From an uncultured Prevotella sp. (GTDB lineage Bacteria > Bacteroidota > Bacteroidia > Bacteroidales > Bacteroidaceae): a DNA stretch of 64,000 bases. Where the stretch lies: contig CAJOHJ010000004.1 in the NCBI GenBank assembly GCA_905234265.1, positions 111,893-175,892 of the forward strand. The letters are read 5' to 3'. Positions 1 through 7,624 of this stretch are shown piece after piece; position 1 is the first letter of the stretch, and the number at the start of each line of letters is the position of its first letter. The notes beneath the pieces are model-generated. The model was not told the origin of the DNA, did not search any database, and saw only the letters and a program-made list of their open reading frames with translations. The position numbers were made by a program, and so were the translations under genes.

Positions 1-2114
1 CCGTCGAAGTTGAAGAAGCTGGTATTGTCCTTAGCCACGACTATCTGGCCTGCACCGTCGATGGTCAGGTTGCCTGTACCTTCCAAGCTGCCACTCATGG
101 TAACTACGGTACCGCTCTTGGATATTTCCAGTCTGGTGTCGCCATAGAGCGTTGCCGAGCGGTTGGTAGACGTGGAGCCTCCAGTATAGCGGTAAGTGCC
201 GCCGTCCATCACCCAGTTCTGTGCAAACTCCTGGCTCATGCCAAGTCCGCTGGCCACGCCACCGTCCTTAAGCGAAGAAAACTCGTAGACACCATTGTGA
301 AGCACGGTGGCTCCTGTATACTGCTGGTTGCTGCCAATGGTCAGCGTGCCTGCACCAGTCTTGTTCAGCGATGCCGTGCCACTGATGTATCCTGCACCGC
401 CTATGGTGACATTGGCATCGGAGCGCACTACGACGGCTGTCTTCGGAGTGGCCTCGGCAAGCGTGATGGTCTCGTCGGCTGTGGGAGCAATGAGCCATTC
501 ACCGTCGCCTGTGCCTGCGAAACTCTCAGCGTCAATGATGTCAACCTGTTCGGGACGTGTCTTTACAGTGATTTCCTTTGTGTACTCCGACTTCTCGTCG
601 CCCTTGAACGTGCAGAGGCGAACATTATAGGCCGTGCCAGGCTGGAGTGTAGCGTCGTCAATCGTAAAGGTAGTAACATTAGCTGCCGTACGTCCTACCT
701 CGACAAATGTACCGTTCTTTTGCATTTCTACAATAAAGCCGTCTTCGTTGTCGGTAAAGTCATACCATGTGAGTGTGAGACTGCTGGTGGTAGCAGAGGA
801 AAGCTCTGGCAGATAGGGCGGACGCAGATAGGACTGACGGTCGTCCTTGGTGATGCTGTTAATGTAGTTCTCTATGTTTGTATATCCGTTGGCAGCTATC
901 TTCATGGCGTCAGAGGCATCGCTGGCACTCAGGCCGTTGGCGTTCTCCCAGTCATCGGGCATGCCGTCGCCGTCGGCGTCAGCACGCTTCGAGCCTGTCC
1001 AGAAAGCCCACGTGTCGGGGGCGCCAATGGGAAGTTCTGACTCCTTGGTAATCAGCTTGCCTTTCTTACCGAACGACAGCACCTCGTCGACCATGTAGCA
1101 GTCGGCCAAGTCGCGGTATGGCAGCGAAGCACCCACGTCGGGCAGCAGCTTATCAATAAGCGTATTGCCTGCCCACTTCTCCAGCTCTGGATAGGCGTAG
1201 GGCGTACTTACCTGATCGCCGCCACCAGTACCGGTGAATTCTGTAGGATTGAAGACACCGTCGCGGTTCTTGTCCTGCCAGTTGTCGGCACCATAGAAGT
1301 GGAAGTCGCTGTTGCCGCCAGTCAGGGCATCACCGCCAACAGCAGGGCCGTTGATAAAGAGGTTGCCCTCAATGTTCACCTCCGAGGAGCCGCTGCTGTC
1401 GCCACCCATGTTGTAGGCATAGTTCTTCCAGTTGTAGACGATGTTGTTCACATACTGGTTCGTACCCTTCACCTTGAAGTTACGCGTAGAATTGTCGACA
1501 AGCAGAATGCGGTAGAGCGTTATATTGTCAGCCTGCATCAGTCCGCCGGCAGAGTGGGTCATCAGTCCCTGGCCTACTATGGAGTTCATAAGCGTTATGT
1601 TCTGCGGCGACGTTCCTTTGTTATCCCAGTTTATGGAGAAATTCTCATCCTGTCCCCAGGCGAACGAACAATGGTCGAAAATCATGTTCTGTCCGTTGGC
1701 AATGCCGGCACAGTCCTTACCGTTGCTACCAACGGTACCCATGCGGAAGCGCATGTAGCGGACTATGATGTTGTCAGCTCCTGAGAAGCTGACGCCGTCG
1801 CCATAGACGGTGATGCCTTCACCTGGAGCAGTCTGACCAGCCACGTAGAGATTCTTGGAGAATATCAGACGTGAGTTGATGCGAATGACGCCGGCAACAT
1901 CGAAGACGATGATGCGGTTAGGCTGACTGATGGCGTCGCGCAGCGAGCCGGTGCCGGAGTCTTTAAGGTTTGTGACATGATAGACGCTACCCGTGCGTCC
2001 GCCAGTGGCATAGCGGCCCCAACCCTGAGCGCCGGGGAATGCCAGCTGCTGGGCTGTCAGCGTCAGCGTGACGGTCAGCAGGGCAAGGGTTGTTAATAAC
2101 AATTTCTTTAGCAT
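1..2114 (-). CDS. secreted pectate lyase, PL1 family, partial
   Basis: Predicted extracellular lyase that cleaves polygalacturonate by beta-elimination. The gene runs off the window edge, and 704 codons are visible. The start ATG is at 2112-2114 and is followed by a signal peptide (MLKKLLLTTLALLTVTLTLTA, ending AQQ). The PL1 parallel beta-helix follows at about residues 25-330, with FPGAQGWGRYATGG, YMRFRMG and DHCSFAWGQDEN as family landmarks. After it come a calcium-type DADGDGMPDDWE stretch (about 370), a fibronectin-III-like domain (about 415-500) and the start of autotransporter-associated beta-strand repeats (GAGTLTIG, near 600). The last of these is unusual on a pectate lyase and suggests a long C-terminal passenger beyond the window. 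It lies 38 bp downstream of the PL11 gene with no promoter between, so the two are probably co-transcribed. The lyase family is fairly certain; exact substrate is inferred. Confidence 0.85.
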   Translation of the reverse strand, partial: MLKKLLLTTLALLTVTLTLTAQQLAFPGAQGWGRYATGGRTGSVYHVTNLKDSGTGSLRDAISQPNRIIVFDVAGVIRINSRLIFSKNLYVAGQTAPGEGITVYGDGVSFSGADNIIVRYMRFRMGTVGSNGKDCAGIANGQNMIFDHCSFAWGQDENFSINWDNKGTSPQNITLMNSIVGQGLMTHSAGGLMQADNITLYRILLVDNSTRNFKVKGTNQYVNNIVYNWKNYAYNMGGDSSGSSEVNIEGNLFINGPAVGGDALTGGNSDFHFYGADNWQDKNRDGVFNPTEFTGTGGGDQVSTPYAYPELEKWAGNTLIDKLLPDVGASLPYRDLADCYMVDEVLSFGKKGKLITKESELPIGAPDTWAFWTGSKRADADGDGMPDDWENANGLSASDASDAMKIAANGYTNIENYINSITKDDRQSYLRPPYLPELSSATTSSLTLTWYDFTDNEDGFIVEMQKNGTFVEVGRTAANVTTFTIDDATLQPGTAYNVRLCTFKGDEKSEYTKEITVKTRPEQVDIIDAESFAGTGDGEWLIAPTADETITLAEATPKTAVVVRSDANVTIGGAGYISGTASLNKTGAGTLTIGSNQQYTGATVLHNGVYEFSSLKDGGVASGLGMSQEFAQNWVMDGGTYRYTGGSTSTNRSATLYGDTRLEISKSGTVVTMSGSLEGTGNLTIDGAGQIVVAKDNTSFFNFD

Positions 2115-2152
2115 ATCATTATTTATTATATCAATTCTTCACTTTTCTCTCT

Positions 2153-4543
2153 TCACTTAACAACGACTTTCTTGCCGCCACGGACATAGACGCCCTTGGC
2201 CGACGGCTCGCCGCCAAGCTTGCGGCCGTCAAGGGTGTACCAGCTGTCGTCAATAGCTCCCACCCTGCGGTCTTCACGTATTCCACGGATGCCTGTGTCC
2301 AGCTTGCCGGCAATATAGTCGGGCAGATAGTAGCCAAGATGTGGCGGCTGGTTGTATCCAGTGTTCTGCCAGCAGATGCCCATACGATATGTGTGGTCGT
2401 GCATTAAGCATGGCACGGCATAGTCGGTGGGAGTAGCGGTGCTGTAAATGTTTATCTTTGAAGGGTCTTCCTTGTTCCAGAGAATAAGTTCCTCGCGCCA
2501 GTCGCCAAAGATGTCGGCCTGCAGACAAGGAGTAGCCTTAGTGGTGTTACACGTCTGGCCGTAGCCATAGCCGGCAGCATTGAAGCTGACAAGAGTCGTG
2601 AAGCTGCTGCCGTTCCACTTGGTGATTGACGGCGAAGCTGAAGCATTGGGGTCCAGGCCGGCACCAATGGTTTTATCGTAGCTGTAGCCACCATCGAAAA
2701 GCTGGTCCTGAATAGAGCCGTCCCAGTAGATGCGGAAGTTTACCGTACACGACTTGCTGATAGCAACGCTGCCTGTCTTGGCAGACTTAGGATTGCGCTC
2801 ATCGGTCGACCAGAACTCCCATCCGTCCTTACCTGTAAGGTCGGCAGCCATGCCTCGCCCGTTGTCGCTCTCAGCGGGACCGCCATGATAGCGGATTTCG
2901 CCAGTACGCGCATTGTGCAAATCCCATGAGCCATGGGCAGCAGTGAGCTTTTCCTCATGGATGTCGAAGACGTAGAAGTCGTCGTCGTCGGGAACCATTT
3001 TGCCGACATGGATGGCATCGCCGTGTCCGTAGCCTGTAGCGTAAAGCATGGAGCCGTCGTTGTCGAGTGTTGCGGCACCCCAGACGATTTCGTCGCAGCC
3101 GTCGCCGTCGACATCAGCTATAGAGAGATTGTGATTGCCATTACCATACATAGTGTTGCTGCCGGCAATGCCTCCACTGCTGTCAGTAGACTTCACGCCA
3201 CTGGTGTTGGCTGCTGCAACCTTTATGGGTATGCGCTTCAGCACATCGCCGTCGACATTAATCTCTACTCCAGCCTGCCCGTCAGCCCATTTGGTGGCAT
3301 AGACGAGCCACTGCGTGGCATTGGGAGAGGCGTGCAGCCATTCGGTGTGCAGGCGTGTGCCGTCGAAGCTTACTGCCCAGATGTAGGCCCGAGTGTAGTA
3401 GCCGCGTGTGAAAATACCACAGGCAGGCTTGTCGGCACCGTTAACGTAGGCTACGCCGGCAAGGAAACGCTCAGAGCGGCCACCGTAGCTGTCGCCCCAA
3501 AAGTTGCTGGAACTGGGATAGCTGCTGACCTTGCCAAGCTCATTGCCACCTTCGACGGCAGAAGAACCGGAAGGAGTCTTCTCGCCAGTGCCGGCACGGC
3601 CAGGCAGATACCATGTGGTATGGATAGCCTTGCCGGTGAGTCCGTCGAAGACTGTGAGATACTCAGGACCGTCCAATATATGGCCGTTGCTGTTGCGATA
3701 GTCCTTATTGTTGGCATGTCCCTTGATGGTAGCGTCGGTAGCTGCCTGGTTGACGTAGTTGCCCTGGCCGTCCTTGGAACCGGTGGCTGTCTTGCACATC
3801 ATCTCTGCACGGCCGTCGCCATCGAAGTCGTAGACCATGAAATGTGTGTAGTGCGCACCAGAGCGGATGTTCTGTCCAAGGTCGATGCGCCATAGCAGCT
3901 TGCAGTTGACCTGCTGGTCATCGACGGTCTCGGTGCTGCCGTCATAGTGAACCTTGTAGCAGTCGATATACGTAGAGCCGCTATAGCCGCAGTTATAGCT
4001 GTTGTCCTGCGACGTGGACGGATCCCATTTGACGAACAGCTCATACTGGCCGTCACCGTCGACATCGCCCACGCTCATGTCGTTGGGCGTATAGGTGTAT
4101 TCATAATTGGTCTGATCGGCATAGGTTTTGCCGTCAGCCGTCATTCTCCACTTGGCATGCACTCCGCCCTCTGGGCGCTGTAGCTGCAATGAAAGATACT
4201 TGTCGCTCCACGGCATAACCTCTGGAGTAGTCTCTACTATTTCGCCGTTCTTCCTTACCACTACCTGATATTTCGAGGTCTTGTGGCTGCCGCTGTGGCG
4301 GTAGTTTGTCTTAGTAAGACCGGAAGCTACTGCCGCGCCGTCGCACAGCACGTCGAAGGTGGTGTTGGCCTTGTCGTCGGTGCCAAGCAGTCGCCAGCTG
4401 ACAAAGTTCTGTATGGAAGAGCTTGCCACGACCACCAAGCCTCTGTCCAGCTTTTCCATCTGGCTCACGGGCGTCACCTGAGCCTGCAGCCCTGTTGCCG
4501 CAAGGAGCAACAGTCCAAAAATCATACGCAAATGTCTATTCAT
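2153..4543 (-). CDS. rhamnogalacturonan lyase, PL11 family
   Basis: Secreted enzyme expected to cleave the rhamnogalacturonan-I backbone of pectin by beta-elimination. The product is 796 residues: signal peptide MNRHLRMIFGLLLLAATG ending near LQAQ, an N-terminal beta-sandwich (LDRGLVVVASSSIQNFVSWR), then the PL11 eight-bladed beta-propeller with repeated calcium-binding loops (VGDVDGDGQYE, YDFDGDGRAE, IADVDGDGCDE, ADIFGDWREE). It ends in a sorting tail, WYTLDGRKLG...YVRGGKKVVVK. An in-frame start 19 codons upstream (4600) is rejected because the promoter -7 element is at 4578-4585, so the transcript begins inside that extension. It heads a two-gene unit with the PL1 lyase downstream. Length and motifs fit the YesW/YesX-type family well. 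Confidence 0.9.
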   Translation of the reverse strand: MNRHLRMIFGLLLLAATGLQAQVTPVSQMEKLDRGLVVVASSSIQNFVSWRLLGTDDKANTTFDVLCDGAAVASGLTKTNYRHSGSHKTSKYQVVVRKNGEIVETTPEVMPWSDKYLSLQLQRPEGGVHAKWRMTADGKTYADQTNYEYTYTPNDMSVGDVDGDGQYELFVKWDPSTSQDNSYNCGYSGSTYIDCYKVHYDGSTETVDDQQVNCKLLWRIDLGQNIRSGAHYTHFMVYDFDGDGRAEMMCKTATGSKDGQGNYVNQAATDATIKGHANNKDYRNSNGHILDGPEYLTVFDGLTGKAIHTTWYLPGRAGTGEKTPSGSSAVEGGNELGKVSSYPSSSNFWGDSYGGRSERFLAGVAYVNGADKPACGIFTRGYYTRAYIWAVSFDGTRLHTEWLHASPNATQWLVYATKWADGQAGVEINVDGDVLKRIPIKVAAANTSGVKSTDSSGGIAGSNTMYGNGNHNLSIADVDGDGCDEIVWGAATLDNDGSMLYATGYGHGDAIHVGKMVPDDDDFYVFDIHEEKLTAAHGSWDLHNARTGEIRYHGGPAESDNGRGMAADLTGKDGWEFWSTDERNPKSAKTGSVAISKSCTVNFRIYWDGSIQDQLFDGGYSYDKTIGAGLDPNASASPSITKWNGSSFTTLVSFNAAGYGYGQTCNTTKATPCLQADIFGDWREELILWNKEDPSKINIYSTATPTDYAVPCLMHDHTYRMGICWQNTGYNQPPHLGYYLPDYIAGKLDTGIRGIREDRRVGAIDDSWYTLDGRKLGGEPSAKGVYVRGGKKVVVK

Positions 4544-4577
4544 AATCGATTTGTATAGTTTCTCATCAGTTGTGCGG

Positions 4578-4610
4578 CAAAAATATGAAAAAATCGGCAT
4601 AACGCCAAAA
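4578..4610 (-). promoter_or_regulatory. Bacteroidetes promoter for the PL11-PL1 operon
   Basis: On the minus strand the -7 element reads TATTTTTG (4578-4585), matching TAnnTTTG. A TTTTG -33 element lies at 4606-4610, with a 20-bp spacer. The predicted transcript start is near 4573, giving a leader of about 30 nt before the ATG at 4543. The -33 element lies in the loop of the upstream gene's terminator hairpin. Confidence 0.75.
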
Positions 4611-4625
4611 GTTATGCCGATTTTT
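4588..4625 (-). terminator. Rho-independent terminator of the 874-residue secreted protein gene
   Basis: The arms at 4588-4603 and 4611-4625 form a 15-bp stem (ATCGGCATAAC paired with GTTATGCCGAT plus flanking A/T). The loop is 7 nt. In the minus direction a T-run follows. It overlaps the PL11 promoter. Confidence 0.8.
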
Positions 4626-4645
4626 ATTGATTTTCAACTATTTAT

Positions 4646-4753
4646 AGCTTGCTCTTCGCTCACTTAATCACAACCTTGCCACTGCGTGGCGAACTCGTTC
4701 ACGTTCGGAATAGCAAGCAAGCTTGCTCTTCGCTCACTTAATCACAACCTTGC
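4646..4753. repeat. 34-bp direct repeat, 74-bp period, at a gene 3' end
   Basis: Two identical 34-bp copies lie at 4646-4679 and 4720-4753. The second spans the last codons and stop of the upstream-transcribed gene; the first is a copy of it beyond the stop. The 40 bp between them contain the palindromic GCCACTGCGTGGC and the motif CGTTCACGTTCGGAA. The same arrangement with the same period, but different repeat sequence, occurs at 7520-7624. Confidence 0.85.
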
Positions 4754-7358
4754 GGACAGAGCCGTCGGGCATGACTACGATGTTGAGACCACGCTGCAGA
4801 CGCTGCTGGCGGACACCGTTCAGGTTGTAGACAGCCTGCTGGCGCTGGGCAGCATTCTGCACAGTGCTGATGCCTGTAGCCAGCTGCTCGTACTCCTGGT
4901 CGTATTCAGCCTTCTTGGCAGCAGACTGCTCGCCGGCATTGGCAATGTAGATGTCGAACACCTTGGCGCCTGCACTTGTAGACTCCTGTGTCACGCGAAC
5001 GTAAACCTCGTCGGTGCCGTCGTAGCTGCTGGTGTACTTGCTCCACATGCGCGACCAGTTGCCCTTGGCGATGGTGCCGATGGTTTCCCACGTTGTGCCG
5101 TCCTTAGAAACCTGCACGAGCAGTGGGCCACCTGCCATGTTGGCCAACACGACAACGTCGAGAGGAGCCTGGTAGGCTTTCTTGGTCTCGATAGAGGCAT
5201 TGGCAGTCTCGCCTGCATAGAACTTGTAGAACTGGATATCGTAGCTCGACTGCGGGAACAGTGGGTCTACGTCTGTAGAATAAGCAGGGTTGTAGTTGGA
5301 GTCGTCACCAAAATTAGAGGTACGCGAACCTGTGTTCTGCCAAATAAGGCATGTGCCGCGCGACTTCAGCTGCCATTCGGCAGTGCTGTTGCCTTCACCG
5401 TCCAAGCCTGGCTCGTCGACAACTTCATATTCGCGCAGGTCGGCATCGGTATGAGTGACCACTTCAGTTTCGTCGCCGGTCTCAGGATCGATAACCGTTT
5501 CCTTGGTACCTTCACCGATGTACATGCTGGCAGCACTGGCACCCCATGAGAACATGCCCTTGCCGTTAGCAACTGCCTTGCCAGCAACATTATTGTCGGC
5601 AGTCCACTGCTTTGCAGCGAAGTGTGCAGCAACGTCGATGACTACGCGTGCGTCTTTTACGGCGTGGCGCTCGGTAGCAATTTCAGAGAACAGTATTCCG
5701 CCTGCAACTACAAACGCATTGATAGTCTGCGGAGCGTCGATAGTGAACGGCTCAGTGTACTTTGTAGACTTTCCTAAATCGTTAGTAGGCGTGCTTTCGA
5801 AGTTGAAATAGATGTCAACATCTTCCTCTGTAGTGCTGAGCGTGATGGTAGTCTTGCCCTCGCCATACTCGGCAGCAATCTGCGGAGTCTTCGGCTGGGT
5901 GTAAATCTTTACGTCTAATGAAGCTGGCTCGCTGACAGTATAGCCCTCAGCAATGGCGACGGCCTGGAACGTGCATTCTGCGTCAATGCGTACAGGCCCT
6001 TCGTAGAGAGTACCCTTCTCCACTGTCGGCACAGAGCCATCGGTAGTATAGTAGAACTTAACCTTTGGCTGTGTAGCGATACCGGCAGCAATGCTTACCA
6101 GTGTGAACATATCTTTATATTCCTGCGACAACTTAGGAGTAGCAGCGGCAGTAACCTCCTGCTTCGACTCTGCCAGCACGTTAGTGGCAGCCAGCAACAG
6201 CTCCGTAGAGCCGCTGGTCCAAGGCAGGTAAGCGTAAGCATTGTGGCCTGCATTGTGCAGGTGGGCAACAACGTTGGTGCCTGCAGCACCCTCGGCGGTC
6301 ATGTCTACAAGTGCAACCTCGTCGCCAGCAAAATACTCGCCAAGCACTACTGCGGGGAAGTCAGCCTCACCGAGACCGACAATCTTAAGACCTTCCACGT
6401 CGTCAATGGTAACTCCACTGAGCAGGCTGCTCTTAGAGTTCTTCACAACGCCTACACCCTCAGCGGCCATAACAGCCTCGCCATAGCCCCATGCAGGATA
6501 GAGCTGGTTGTTCATGTTCAGAGTAGGAGTGAACGGCATAGCCTCCTTCACCACGCTAACGACGGCATTGTCGGCAGGCACTGACGGGTCAATGACGGTC
6601 ACGGTGTATTCCTGCAGACCTTCTGCCGTAACACTGGCCGAAGTAACATCTATCAGAGTAACCTCTGTCTCCTCACGAGCCTGCAGGGCTGCCACTGCGC
6701 CCTCAGCATATGCACCGGCATAGAGGTAGGCAATCTTTGCAACCTTAATGGGGTCGCCGTCGTCAATCATAAAGAGAGTGAAGTCGATACCACCCGTAGA
6801 GCTGTTCATCTTAATACCTACAGGCACTTCACCTGCAGCATCTGTCTGTATCTGATACACGAAGGTGTAAGTTCCCTTTGAGCCTGCGACACTGCCACCG
6901 AGCATGATGTTGTTGGTGGGGTCGTCGTCAATGCGCACCATGTAGTCATACATGGGCAACACTCCACGGTTTTCTGCCGTTGCGTTTGCCGAACGACCTA
7001 CGACGGTCAGTGTCTGTCCGTTTTTCAGGCTCGGGAATATGAGCTGCTGGTTGGCACGGTTCAAACGGAACGTGGTGCCTGTCAGCAGATAGTTATTAGA
7101 GCCAAAGAGTCCAGCTGACGAGCGCTTCAGCCCAACAAGCTCTTTAATCTGTACGCCGTTGGCAACAAAGTCACCCTCGCCGAATTTGCCGGTTTCCTTC
7201 CAGCTGCTTCCGTCTTTCGTCCATTCGCTGCCAGCCTCCAGATTGGCAAGTGTCTCGTCGCTCCAGCCCTTGCTGAAGTCCCACGTCTTCTTGTCCTGTG
7301 CAAAGCCTGCGAGGCTGATGCCGAGGAGCAAGAGTGCTAAGGTAAAGATCTTTTTCAT
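4734..7358 (-). CDS. large secreted protein with chitobiase-C-terminal-like repeats (paralogue A)
   Basis: The product is 874 residues and its function is unknown. The signal peptide is MKKIFTLALLLLGISLAGFA, cleaved near AQ. An N-terminal beta-rich region follows (KTWDFSKGWSDETLANL...). Further on are two CHB_HEX_C_1-like units at roughly 440-500 (KFYYTTDGSVPTVEKGTLYEGP) and 520-580 (DIYFNFESTPTNDLGKSTKY). The C-terminal third is beta-rich and ends in a sorting tail (VYNLNGVRQQR...VRKVVIK). It is homologous throughout to the 902-residue neighbour, sharing for example a HN.GHNAYAYLPW-like block and TLNMNNQLYPAWGYGEAVMAAEG. The longer in-frame start at 7454 is excluded because the promoter -7 element is at 7452-7459. 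The location beside pectin lyases suggests a cell-surface polysaccharide-binding role, but this is inference. Confidence 0.75.
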   Translation of the reverse strand: MKKIFTLALLLLGISLAGFAQDKKTWDFSKGWSDETLANLEAGSEWTKDGSSWKETGKFGEGDFVANGVQIKELVGLKRSSAGLFGSNNYLLTGTTFRLNRANQQLIFPSLKNGQTLTVVGRSANATAENRGVLPMYDYMVRIDDDPTNNIMLGGSVAGSKGTYTFVYQIQTDAAGEVPVGIKMNSSTGGIDFTLFMIDDGDPIKVAKIAYLYAGAYAEGAVAALQAREETEVTLIDVTSASVTAEGLQEYTVTVIDPSVPADNAVVSVVKEAMPFTPTLNMNNQLYPAWGYGEAVMAAEGVGVVKNSKSSLLSGVTIDDVEGLKIVGLGEADFPAVVLGEYFAGDEVALVDMTAEGAAGTNVVAHLHNAGHNAYAYLPWTSGSTELLLAATNVLAESKQEVTAAATPKLSQEYKDMFTLVSIAAGIATQPKVKFYYTTDGSVPTVEKGTLYEGPVRIDAECTFQAVAIAEGYTVSEPASLDVKIYTQPKTPQIAAEYGEGKTTITLSTTEEDVDIYFNFESTPTNDLGKSTKYTEPFTIDAPQTINAFVVAGGILFSEIATERHAVKDARVVIDVAAHFAAKQWTADNNVAGKAVANGKGMFSWGASAASMYIGEGTKETVIDPETGDETEVVTHTDADLREYEVVDEPGLDGEGNSTAEWQLKSRGTCLIWQNTGSRTSNFGDDSNYNPAYSTDVDPLFPQSSYDIQFYKFYAGETANASIETKKAYQAPLDVVVLANMAGGPLLVQVSKDGTTWETIGTIAKGNWSRMWSKYTSSYDGTDEVYVRVTQESTSAGAKVFDIYIANAGEQSAAKKAEYDQEYEQLATGISTVQNAAQRQQAVYNLNGVRQQRLQRGLNIVVMPDGSVRKVVIK

Positions 7359-7451
7359 AAGCGATTTTTTAGTTTTTAAGTAATAGTGTTTGTATTTAAT
7401 GATAAGATATTTGCCAAGGTTGGCTTTCCACGTACTTTCTAACCTTGCCTG

Positions 7452-7484
7452 CAAATTTATGAAACTTTAAGGCAACGGCCAAAA
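7452..7484 (-). promoter_or_regulatory. Bacteroidetes promoter for paralogue A
   Basis: The -7 element TAAATTTG (minus strand, 7452-7459) matches TAnnTTTG exactly. A TTTTG -33 element lies at 7480-7484 with a 20-bp spacer. The leader is about 90 nt. The -33 element lies inside the T-run of the neighbouring terminator. Confidence 0.75.
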
Positions 7485-7515
7485 AAAACAGGTGAAAGTT
7501 GTTGACTTTCACCTG
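7481..7515 (-). terminator. Rho-independent terminator of paralogue B
   Basis: An 11-bp perfect stem CAGGTGAAAGT / ACTTTCACCTG (7489-7499 with 7505-7515) has a 5-nt loop. On the minus strand it is followed by eight T (7481-7488). It could also stop plus-strand transcripts, since CTTTTTTC follows on that side. Confidence 0.85.
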
Positions 7516-7519
7516 CTTT

Positions 7520-7624
7520 TTTCATTTCACTCACTTAATCACGACTTTGCCACTGCGTGGCGAGGTCGCTGACGCTCGGAAATGATAGCGAGCTTTCATT
7601 TCACTCACTTAATCACGACCTTGC
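7520..7624. repeat. 31-bp direct repeat, 74-bp period, at a gene 3' end
   Basis: Copies at 7520-7550 and 7594-7624 differ at one base. The second covers the end and stop of paralogue B. The intervening segment carries GCCACTGCGTGGCGA and TGACGCTCGGAA, closely related to the spacer of the repeat at 4646-4753. The repeated ends themselves follow each gene's own sequence. Confidence 0.85.
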
